A DNA stretch of 6,710 nucleotides from Clostridiales bacterium (GTDB lineage: Bacteria; Bacillota; Clostridia; Christensenellales; CAG-917), in assembly GCA_014799525.1 (NCBI GenBank), contig JAAVHW010000068.1, forward strand, positions 1-6,710. The letters are read 5' to 3'. Each line of letters begins with the position of its first letter. Within the stretch, counting starts at the first letter, position 1. The position numbers were made by a program, and so were the translations under genes. This document shows, piece by piece, positions 1-5,248 of the stretch. The notes beneath the pieces are model-generated. The model worked only from the letters and a program-made list of their open reading frames with translations. It made no database searches and was not told the DNA's origin.

Positions 1-296
1 ATACCGTGCGCTTTGGAGTGGATATGCTCATAAAGTATTTTCTTGACGACGCGTTTGACGTAAGTCATCTTGAAATGGTGAGAGTAGCAAACGGCGACGA
101 CTACTATATAAAGATGGCAAAGGCTTGGTACTATTCGTTTGCGTTTATCAAGCACTATGGTGAAACGCTTGAGTATTTCAAGACCGCGCCAATTGACGCT
201 TGGATTTTCAAAAAGTCAATACAGAAATCAAAAGAGAGTTATAGAATCAGCCAAGAGCAGAAGGAAGAGTTGAAAGAGTTGTTAAAACACGAATAG
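1..296 (+). CDS. DNA alkylation repair protein (AlkD-like), C-terminal part
   Basis: This is the 3' end of a gene whose start lies outside the window; the frame is open from base 3 to the TAG at 294-296. The visible 97-98 residues match the C-terminal part of the AlkD-like family of DNA alkylation repair proteins. These are all-helical HEAT-repeat DNA glycosylases that remove alkylated purines in the cytoplasm. Recognisable family blocks are the segment RFGVDMLIKYFLDD, then DDYYIKMAKAWYYSFAFIKH with the conserved tryptophan of the DNA-binding groove, and the ending KSIQKSKESYRISQEQKEEL. The catalytic aspartate region of the family lies further upstream and cannot be checked. The GTG at position 6 falls inside a conserved helix and is not a true start. 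No partner gene is visible. The stop codon sits inside a weak terminator-like hairpin. Confidence 0.85.
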   Translation, partial: TVRFGVDMLIKYFLDDAFDVSHLEMVRVANGDDYYIKMAKAWYYSFAFIKHYGETLEYFKTAPIDAWIFKKSIQKSKESYRISQEQKEELKELLKHE

Positions 297-324
297 TGTT
301 TTTCGGCGCAGATATTCTGCCGAA
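284..324 (+). terminator. Weak terminator-like double hairpin after the alkylation repair gene
   Basis: The arms AAAACAC (284-290) and GTGTTTT (296-302) pair around the loop GAATA, and the stop codon lies in this hairpin. A second hairpin follows at once. It pairs TTCG (302-305) plus GCAGA (308-312) with TCTGC (316-320) plus CGAA (321-324), with a two-base bulge. The first hairpin has a short T run but only one strong block of pairs, and the second has no T tract, so termination here is only plausible. The first hairpin also resembles the palindromic repeats at 379-403 and 421-445. Confidence 0.35.
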
Positions 325-378
325 TATGGCGATTGCTGTTCAATGTGAGAAATCGTTTATTTTGGGTGCAATATACAG

Positions 379-403
379 AATAAAACACGATTCGTGTATT
401 ATT
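379..403. repeat. 25-nt palindromic repeat, copy 1
   Basis: The core ACACGA-T-TCGTGT (385-397) is a perfect inverted repeat around one base. Pairing continues outward through AATAA against TTATT with a single mismatch (384/398), giving 12-nt arms. The second copy at 421-445 is identical at 23 of 25 positions. The symmetry and size suit a binding site for a dimeric regulator, but no regulator gene is in the window. Confidence 0.7.
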
Positions 404-420
404 TTGTTTGATTTAATGTG

Positions 421-445
421 AAAATAACACGATTCGTGTATTATT
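421..445. repeat. 25-nt palindromic repeat, copy 2
   Basis: This copy carries the same core ACACGA-T-TCGTGT (427-439) and is identical to copy 1 over the 20 nt at 426-445. It lies exactly 42 nt downstream of copy 1, about four helical turns, so the two sites face the same side of the DNA. It is also nested in a wider inverted repeat, TGAAAATAA (419-427) against TTATTTTCA (450-458). Only the first base of the core overlaps that outer arm. Confidence 0.7.
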
Positions 446-815
446 GGCATTATTTTCATGATTTAGCGTCAATTTGCACTTAAAGCCGTTGGCTCGCTGT
501 GGGCTATAGCATAAATGGATAAATAGATATTGCAGCTGTTGTATCGGGGTTGTTTTATGAGCGATGACTCCAGTCAGAAAGCGCATGCGCATTGATGGGG
601 CGGTAGGGCGCTCTATGTGATATTGCTTGAGTCTTTCGCCTTATAATAAGCTGCTCTTTGGCGTGGTTCAAGCCCATTTCAAGCAGGTGATGAATCTCTC
701 AGTAGCGGTGTTTAGGGAGGCAATTATAGCGACTGTCTTGCAGCAATGTTGTGCGAAATGCCGTCTATGCAGTGTAAAAGCCGTCTATGAGTTGTTTGGT
801 TGCTTGCCGTTATAG

Positions 816-838
816 GTGCATTTTGCGGCAAAATGCAC
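816..838. repeat. Perfect 23-nt palindrome
   Basis: The 11-nt arms GTGCATTTTGC (816-826) and GCAAAATGCAC (828-838) are perfectly complementary around a single G. No T tract follows on either strand, so it is not a standard intrinsic terminator. It could be an operator, a cruciform-forming site or a remnant of a mobile element. No gene starts within 200 nt on either side. Confidence 0.7.
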
Positions 839-840
839 AG

Positions 841-854
841 ATATAGTGAGTTTT
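841..854 (+). repeat. Dispersed 14-nt direct repeat, copy 1
   Basis: ATATAGTGAGTTTT here recurs exactly at 1215-1228. In both places it is followed within a few bases by a GCAAA(A)TATA-like segment, so the similarity extends imperfectly over about 25 nt. This copy directly follows the 23-nt palindrome. Confidence 0.5.
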
Positions 855-1004
855 TGCAAATATAATCAATTTTGAAATCTTAAATTTTATTAAGAAATGG
901 CACAATTTATATAAACAAATCTTTATAAATGTGCGAAAAATGGCGGATTATTCTACAATTTGTATTGAATTTTGACCGCGCAAAAGTGCGCTCAAAAAAA
1001 ATGT

Positions 1005-1034
1005 TTGCACAAAATAATTTTTTTGTGCTATTAT
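1005..1034 (+). promoter_or_regulatory. Candidate extended -10 promoter ahead of the hairpin cluster
   Basis: A -35-like TTGCAC (1005-1010) is separated by 18 nt from TATTAT (1029-1034), which is preceded by TGC (1026-1028), an extended -10 element. The predicted start is near 1041. The spacer and flanks also form an inverted repeat, GCACAAAA (1007-1014) against TTTTGTGC (1021-1028), that overlaps both promoter elements and could act as an operator. AT-rich DNA produces such matches by chance. Confidence 0.4.
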
Positions 1035-1040
1035 AACTAT

Positions 1041-1196
1041 AATCTATGGAGCAATGAGTCCATTGTGCTTCAAAATTATGCGATTTTGGAGTGCGCCCGA
1101 GTTGTTTCGACGAGTCATAATATCGATATATACGCAGTTATTGTGACTTGTTCCCCCGAAAATACGGGGTTGATACGCATCAAAAAAGGTGCTTTT
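1041..1196 (+). ncRNA. Candidate small structured RNA (unknown family)
   Basis: Downstream of the promoter-like sequence at 1005-1034, successive segments fold well as plus-strand RNA. Hairpin A pairs 1065-1076 with 1083-1094 (12 bp, three G-U pairs, loop TATGCG). Hairpin B pairs 1109-1122 with 1139-1152 (14 bp, three G-U pairs). Hairpin C pairs CCCCG (1154-1158) with CGGGG (1165-1169). Hairpin D pairs GCATC (1177-1181) with GGTGC (1188-1192) and is followed by TTTT, a weak terminator shape. An alternative hairpin pairs 1047-1056 with 1061-1072 (10 bp, two-base bulge). It competes with hairpin A for 1065-1072. On the minus strand the G-U pairs would become A-C mismatches, which favours plus-strand transcription. 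I do not recognise 6S RNA, SRP RNA, T-box or any known riboswitch core. It could also be chance folding in non-coding DNA. Confidence 0.35.
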
Positions 1197-1214
1197 CGAA
1201 ACACAAAACGCAAT

Positions 1215-1228
1215 ATATAGTGAGTTTT
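1215..1228 (+). repeat. Dispersed 14-nt direct repeat, copy 2
   Basis: This is an exact copy of 841-854. It is followed by a small hairpin, CCGC (1229-1232) against GCGG (1241-1244) with an eight-base AT loop. The two copies bracket about 360 nt that include the candidate structured RNA. Confidence 0.5.
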
Positions 1229-1377
1229 CCGCAAAATATAGCGGTTTGGACACTAAAGCGTTCGGAATAGATATGAATACCGCGTGCTTAATAGCCGCCC
1301 TAATATATAACAATAACATACAATTAAGCTAAGGGTGTTTGTGGTTTTGTAGCCTATTTTTGGGTAACAAGATTTTT

Positions 1378-1405
1378 TTGGACTTAGGATTCGTGTTTTT
1401 ATAGC
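1378..1405 (+). promoter_or_regulatory. Alternative upstream promoter for the ABC transporter gene
   Basis: TTGGAC (1378-1383) and TATAGC (1400-1405) are 16 nt apart, a modest match to the housekeeping consensus. The spacer contains GATTCGTGT (1388-1396), the same nine bases as the right part of the palindromic repeats at 379-403 and 421-445, though the left half-site is degenerate here. Confidence 0.25.
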
Positions 1406-1419
1406 GGAAATGCGTTGTT

Positions 1420-1448
1420 TTGCTCTCATATGATACGCTAAATATGAT
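1420..1448 (+). promoter_or_regulatory. Candidate promoter for the ABC transporter gene
   Basis: TTGCTC (1420-1425) and TATGAT (1443-1448) are 17 nt apart. The predicted transcript would start near 1455, right at the ribosome binding site, giving an unusually short leader. The alternative promoter at 1378-1405 would give a longer one. Confidence 0.4.
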
Positions 1449-1454
1449 ATCTGC

Positions 1455-1459
1455 GAGGG
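1455..1459 (+). promoter_or_regulatory. Ribosome binding site fixing the ABC transporter start
   Basis: GAGGG lies eight bases ahead of the ATG at 1468. This selects that codon over the TTG at 1420 (which coincides with the -35 element) and the internal ATG at 1444. The protein then begins MLKLVNIVKEY, as expected for this ATPase family. Confidence 0.7.
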
Positions 1460-1467
1460 CATTTATT

Positions 1468-4296
1468 ATGCTTAAACTTGTAAATATAGTAAAAGAATAT
1501 ACAGTTGACAAAGAAGAAAAGACTCTTGCGCTTAAGGGCGTTTCAATTGCTTTCAGAAAAAATGAGTTTGTATCCATTTTGGGTCCCAGCGGCTGCGGAA
1601 AAACCACGCTTTTGAACATAATCGGCGGTCTTGACAGATACACAGACGGCGATATTCAGATTGACGGAGTATCCACCAAGGAGTACGACGACGTCGATTG
1701 GGATACCTACAGAAACCGTAAGATAGGTTTTGTATTCCAAAGCTACAACCTTATTCCACACATGAACATCTTAAAGAACGTAGCGATGAGCCTTACGATT
1801 GGCGGTGTCGACCGCGAGGAGCGCAAGGAGCGTGCACTCGAGGCACTCAAAAAGGTAGGACTTGCTGCGCAGGCTCGCAAGAAGCCAAACCAGTTGTCGG
1901 GCGGTCAGATGCAGCGTGTGGCAATCGCTCGTGCGCTTGTAAACAATCCAGATATCATTCTTGCTGACGAGCCAACCGGCGCACTTGATAGCGAATCGGG
2001 CTTGCAGGTCATGGATTTGCTTAAAGAGGTTGCAGAGGACAGACTCGTAATCATGGTTACGCACAACCCGATGCTTGCCGAGGAGTACAGCACACGTATC
2101 GTGTACTTGAAGGACGGCGAGGTTGAGGGCGACACAATGCCTTTCGACCCAGATGAAAAAATTACGGCAACAAGCAAAAGCGTTGAGAGCAACGAGAGCA
2201 GCGACAACCACGACGACCATGACGATATGGACGGCGGCGAGTTTTCCTTTGAGCAACAGCAGTTTGTGTTTGTGAAAGAGGGCGAGCAGGCTGTCAGCCT
2301 CGATTCGACGGACAGTCAAGCGGAGAGTAAGGCAGGCAGTCAGATTGGCACAAAGCTTAAGAAGTCGCTTCTCGATAAGCTGAGGAAGATAAGGCGAGCC
2401 GATAAGTCGGCTATGAAGCTGAGCACGGCAATCAGTCTGTCATGGGCAAACCTATTGAGCAAGAAGGGCAGAACCCTTTTGACAAGCATAGCAGGAAGCA
2501 TCGGTATAATCGGCATTGTACTGGTGCTTGCTCTTTCTAACGGTGCTGGACTTTACGTCAACAATCTTGAGGAGAGTGCGCTTTCCTCTTATCCTATCAA
2601 GGTGAACAAGGCTTCGACGGACATTGACATCACCACAATCATGAGCGCGCTTGTGTCATCATCGGGGGACGGCAAGTTTGATGAGGATATCATCACCACG
2701 CAGGAGGTGCTTGGCAACGTCATAACCAACATACTTCCAACCACGTCTGGCAATGATTTGTATTCCTTCAAAAAGTATATTGATAAAAATTTCGATACGT
2801 CTCTTGCGCGCGTCAGCTACGACTACGGCACGTCCTTCAACACCTTCATCATCGACCCTAACAACAGCGATAAGTACATGAAGGTCAATCCGTACACCGA
2901 GATGATGGGAATGGTGCTCAGCGATATGCTCAGCGCGTTTCCAAGCTTCAGCGACATCAAAATCCCAATTATGGGCAATGAGCTCACTTTGGATGAGGCA
3001 GTCGGAATGATGGGTGAAAACCTCGGCAGCCCTTGGGAGGAGATGACGGACAATATGGTTCTTCTCAACAACCAGTATGACCTTGTGGGCAATTCAAGAT
3101 GGCCGCAAAAGGCAAACGAGGTTGTCGTCGTTGTAAATGAAAACAACAAGCTGCTTGACTATGAGCTTTTCATGCTCGGCTTGAAATCTACGGATGACGT
3201 AATAGCCGCTATGGGCAAGAATTCGGGTTTTGCAGATTCCACGTTTTCAGTGGACGAAATTTTGTCGCTTGAGTTCAAGCTGATGACAAACGTCGACTAT
3301 CTTATCAAGAATGATGGCTCTGAAACTTGGACGATGCATGACCGCAAGGAGTTGGCAAAGGACTTTGTTGACGCTCATGCGATGACATTCGGCAAGGACG
3401 CGGACGGAAATGATATTGACACCGTAAAGGTTGTTGGCGTAATTCGTCCGAAGAAGGGCGTTGTCGCAACGTCAATCAACGGAGTTGTGGGATATACGTC
3501 GGCACTGACGGCGGCAATGTTTGACCATGCTACAAATCATCCTGCCACTCAAAAGATGATTGCCGAGTATAATAAGGTCGTCGCCAGCGACGTGGGCACG
3601 TACTACAATAGCCCAATTGACTTTTCAAATACGGACGGCACGAACTCTATAGGCATAGGCGAAGCTATCTCCGTCACCGAAAGCGGCAAGCAAATCCACA
3701 GCGAGATTATGCGCAGACTCGGCGTAGTAGACAAAGAATATCCAACCAGCATCAACTTCTACTGCACGAGCTTTGAATCCAAGGCTGCCATTGAGGACTT
3801 CATAAATAAGTATGAGGCGGAGACTGGAAACAAGATTAAGTACAACGATTCGCTCTCGGCAATGATGTCCTTTGTAAATACGATGACATCCACCATAACG
3901 GGCGTACTCGTTGCGTTTGCGGCAATATCGCTTATCGTATCCACAATCATGATTGCAATCATCATATACACCTCGGTGCTTGAGCGCCGCAAGGAGATTG
4001 GCGTACTTCGCTCAATCGGCGCAAGGAAAAAGGATATTTCGCGCGTATTCATTGCAGAGTCCGCAATACTCGGCGCATACTCGGGCGTGATAGGCATTAT
4101 TGTCAGTGCGATAATATCTGCAATCGGCAGCGTAATTCTCAAGGCAGTATTCGGCATAAGCGGACTTATGACAGTCACGTGGTGGCACTGCCTCATGATG
4201 GTGCTGATAAGCATACTGCTCAGTATGCTCGCAGGCTTCATTCCGTCAAGAATCGCCGCAAGAAAAGACCCTGCAATTGCGCTCCGCAGCGAGTAA
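1468..4296 (+). CDS. ABC transporter, fused ATPase and FtsX-like permease
   Basis: This is a single 942-residue membrane protein with ATPase and permease in one chain, in the broad MacB/LolD-FtsX superfamily. The ATPase domain (about 1-225) has every expected motif: Walker A GPSGCGKT (39-46), Q-loop Q91, signature LSGGQ (143-147), Walker B IILADEPT (163-170) and H-loop H199. An acidic, low-complexity linker (about 225-295) includes HDDHDDMD. One membrane helix (about 337-357) precedes an extracytoplasmic domain of about 440 residues. Three more helices follow (about 808-834, 864-890 and 905-925), with the FtsX-type motif ERRKEIGVLRSIGA after the second. Such type VII ABC systems generally move lipids, peptides or drugs, or pass mechanical force across the membrane; the substrate here cannot be told. 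It is longer than MacB (about 650 residues) because of the linker and the outer domain. No two-component system or adaptor gene is adjacent, and a strong terminator follows, so it appears monocistronic. Confidence 0.93.
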   Translation: MLKLVNIVKEYTVDKEEKTLALKGVSIAFRKNEFVSILGPSGCGKTTLLNIIGGLDRYTDGDIQIDGVSTKEYDDVDWDTYRNRKIGFVFQSYNLIPHMNILKNVAMSLTIGGVDREERKERALEALKKVGLAAQARKKPNQLSGGQMQRVAIARALVNNPDIILADEPTGALDSESGLQVMDLLKEVAEDRLVIMVTHNPMLAEEYSTRIVYLKDGEVEGDTMPFDPDEKITATSKSVESNESSDNHDDHDDMDGGEFSFEQQQFVFVKEGEQAVSLDSTDSQAESKAGSQIGTKLKKSLLDKLRKIRRADKSAMKLSTAISLSWANLLSKKGRTLLTSIAGSIGIIGIVLVLALSNGAGLYVNNLEESALSSYPIKVNKASTDIDITTIMSALVSSSGDGKFDEDIITTQEVLGNVITNILPTTSGNDLYSFKKYIDKNFDTSLARVSYDYGTSFNTFIIDPNNSDKYMKVNPYTEMMGMVLSDMLSAFPSFSDIKIPIMGNELTLDEAVGMMGENLGSPWEEMTDNMVLLNNQYDLVGNSRWPQKANEVVVVVNENNKLLDYELFMLGLKSTDDVIAAMGKNSGFADSTFSVDEILSLEFKLMTNVDYLIKNDGSETWTMHDRKELAKDFVDAHAMTFGKDADGNDIDTVKVVGVIRPKKGVVATSINGVVGYTSALTAAMFDHATNHPATQKMIAEYNKVVASDVGTYYNSPIDFSNTDGTNSIGIGEAISVTESGKQIHSEIMRRLGVVDKEYPTSINFYCTSFESKAAIEDFINKYEAETGNKIKYNDSLSAMMSFVNTMTSTITGVLVAFAAISLIVSTIMIAIIIYTSVLERRKEIGVLRSIGARKKDISRVFIAESAILGAYSGVIGIIVSAIISAIGSVILKAVFGISGLMTVTWWHCLMMVLISILLSMLAGFIPSRIAARKDPAIALRSE

Positions 4297-4352
4297 GATA
4301 TTGGGGTAGACCAATCAAAATACAGGCAATATATCATCCATAGTGTTCTTTT

Positions 4353-4393
4353 CATAAAAGACGCCGACTTCAAACGAGTCGGCGTCTTTTATG
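4353..4393. terminator. Strong bidirectional intrinsic terminator
   Basis: A perfect 17-bp stem pairs 4353-4369 with 4377-4393 around a seven-base loop, TCAAACG. The core GACGCCGACT is GC-rich and is flanked by AAAA on the 5' side and TTTT on the 3' side, so it works as a terminator in either direction. It closes the ABC transporter transcript 57 nt after its stop and separates it from the lipoprotein gene. A smaller hairpin (CAAAC 4394-4398 with GTTTG 4405-4409) follows directly. Confidence 0.9.
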
Positions 4394-4453
4394 CAAACGT
4401 CCCTGTTTGTGGGGTTAGATTTGTTGAGTATGGATTTGATAGAATATCTGTAT

Positions 4454-4482
4454 TTGACATATTGAAGAGTTTGCAATAAAAT
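4454..4482 (+). promoter_or_regulatory. Promoter of the lipoprotein gene
   Basis: A consensus -35 TTGACA (4454-4459) and a -10 TAAAAT (4477-4482) are 17 nt apart. Predicted transcription starts near 4489, leaving a leader of about 67 nt. This is the best housekeeping promoter match in the window and shows that the lipoprotein is transcribed independently of the ABC transporter. Confidence 0.72.
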
Positions 4483-4519
4483 ATCAATAATGTTGAATGT
4501 TGCATGAATGAGTGCACTT

Positions 4520-4542
4520 GCAAAAAGTATGCAAAAAAGTAT
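4520..4542 (+). repeat. Tandem repeat in the lipoprotein leader
   Basis: GCAAAAAGTAT (4520-4530) is followed immediately by GCAAAAAAGTAT (4531-4542), two units differing by one A. It lies in the 5' untranslated leader just ahead of the weak ribosome binding site AAGG (4543-4546). Slippage in the A runs would change leader spacing by a base but not the reading frame. Confidence 0.6.
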
Positions 4543-4555
4543 AAGGTTGTAAGCC

Positions 4556-5143
4556 ATGAAAAAACTGTTTGCCGTAATATTTATCGTGATATTGGCGTGC
4601 CTAACTTTTGTAGGGTGCGGGGCTTCGTCTGGTACGCAAAACGGAAATCCGTCAACTGAAAACGGCGGAGGGACTACTGTAACGCCAGAGCAGGGGACGG
4701 AAAGCGGTGAAACAAACAAACCACAAACTGGCGGAAGTGATGAAACAAAATATCCACAGCAGGGAGCGGATGATGAGGAGATTGCCAAAATGTATCTTAC
4801 TATAAACGGAAATAGAATTGAGGTCACGCTTGCTAAGAACTCTTCGGTGGACGCGCTTGTGGAGATATTGAAAAAGGGTGACGTAACCTACACTGCAAAC
4901 GACTACGGCGGCTTTGAAAAGGTTGGAAGCTTAGGGCATACCTTGCCCACAAACAATTCGCAAATAACCACTCAGGCTGGCGACGTAATATTGTATTCGG
5001 GGAATCAGATTGTCCTGTTTTATGGCAGCAATTCGTGGTCGTACACGAGGCTTGGCAGAATAAACGGCTACTCCGTGTCAGAGCTTAAAGCATTGCTCGG
5101 CGCAGGAAAAGGCGCGGTGCAGGTCACGATAAGTTTGGAATGA
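4556..5143 (+). CDS. Lipoprotein with cyclophilin-like fold domain
   Basis: This 195-residue secreted lipoprotein begins with MKKLFAVIFIVILACLTFVG, a short positive start and a hydrophobic core, followed by the lipobox cysteine C21. It should therefore be lipid-anchored on the outer face of the membrane. Residues 22-77 form a flexible linker rich in Gly, Ser, Thr, Glu, Asn and Pro. Residues 78-195 match the small bacterial cyclophilin-like fold family. Characteristic features are the opening MYLTINGNRIEVTL, LPTNNSQITTQAGDVILY, the IVLFYGSN strand, SYTRLGRI, and a closing beta strand VQVTISLE. Family members share the cyclophilin barrel, but prolyl isomerase activity is not established for them. 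The biological role is unknown. The start ATG follows a weak AAGG site nine bases upstream. The gene has its own promoter and a probable terminator, so it is likely monocistronic. Confidence 0.87.
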   Translation: MKKLFAVIFIVILACLTFVGCGASSGTQNGNPSTENGGGTTVTPEQGTESGETNKPQTGGSDETKYPQQGADDEEIAKMYLTINGNRIEVTLAKNSSVDALVEILKKGDVTYTANDYGGFEKVGSLGHTLPTNNSQITTQAGDVILYSGNQIVLFYGSNSWSYTRLGRINGYSVSELKALLGAGKGAVQVTISLE

Positions 5144-5152
5144 GTATATATA

Positions 5153-5180
5153 GTAGCACGTCATGCTGCAATTTTCTTTT
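5153..5180 (+). terminator. Probable intrinsic terminator of the lipoprotein gene
   Basis: GTAGCA (5153-5158) pairs with TGCTGC (5164-5169) around the loop CGTCA, with one G-U pair, and is followed by AATTTTCTTTT. The stem is short, but its position ten bases after the stop and the T-rich tail fit a terminator. Confidence 0.5.
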
Positions 5181-5215
5181 ATAGACAGATTTGAAGTTGA
5201 TTGGTGTAATTTTAA

Positions 5216-5242
5216 TATTCTAAACGACTGGAAATTAGAATA
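5216..5242 (-). terminator. Weak hairpin at the end of the MmcQ/YjbR gene
   Basis: TATTCTAA (5216-5223) pairs with TTAGAATA (5235-5242) around an 11-base loop, just after the minus-strand stop at 5249. The stem is AT-rich and the tail on the minus strand has no clear T run, so it may be only a weak terminator or a chance fold. Confidence 0.3.
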
Positions 5243-5248
5243 CACTTT

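Larger units (their letters stand above)
297..1467. other. Gene-poor intergenic region rich in palindromes and hairpins
   Basis: No convincing protein-coding gene is present in this 1.17-kb stretch on either strand. The open frames here are short, lack ribosome binding sites and do not resemble known proteins. The content changes along its length: 297-480 is AT-rich with paired palindromic repeats; 480-815 is more GC-rich and shows nothing I can name; 840-1040 is strongly AT-rich; 1041-1244 carries a run of hairpins; 1245-1467 holds candidate promoters for the ABC transporter gene. In 480-815 I note only small items: the 10-nt palindrome GCGCATGCGC near 580 and the short repeat GCCGTCTATG at 760-769 and 780-789. 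The region could be decayed sequence, a regulatory zone, or house an RNA gene. Confidence 0.6.

Noticed and set aside
623..673. Nested pairing GCTTGA with TCAAGC and CGCC with GGCG as a second RNA
   Set aside because: The stems are short, separated by large loops and share a base with the inner CTTAT/ATAAG pairing, so chance is sufficient.
760..789. CRISPR-like or tandem repeat GCCGTCTATG
   Set aside because: There are only two 10-nt copies with 20-nt spacing, with no further units and no cas genes.
627..815. Plus-strand open frame of 62 codons, cysteine-rich
   Set aside because: It starts at TTG without a ribosome binding site, resembles no protein family, and contains a short tandem-like repeat and loose hairpins more consistent with non-coding sequence.
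972..1220. Plus-strand open frame of 82 codons
   Set aside because: It has a non-ATG start, no ribosome binding site and no family likeness, and it overlaps the promoter and hairpin cluster.
1420..1467. N-terminal extension of the ABC transporter from TTG 1420
   Set aside because: The added residues are not typical of the family, the TTG lies in a -35-like element, and GAGGG correctly serves the ATG at 1468.
1771..2319. Long minus-strand open frame of 182 codons
   Set aside because: It is a shadow of the ABC ATPase reading frame, which has intact catalytic motifs on the plus strand.
1468..4296. Assignment as MacB macrolide exporter
   Set aside because: The overall order is similar, but the length, outer domain and linker differ and no MacA-type adaptor or TolC-type gene is present.
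3759..4373. Minus-strand open frame of 204 codons
   Set aside because: It lies antisense to the permease helices and would begin inside the bidirectional terminator; its hydrophobic look comes from the opposite strand.
4315..4827. Minus-strand open frame of 170 codons
   Set aside because: It runs antisense through the lipoprotein gene, its promoter and the terminator, and has no family likeness.
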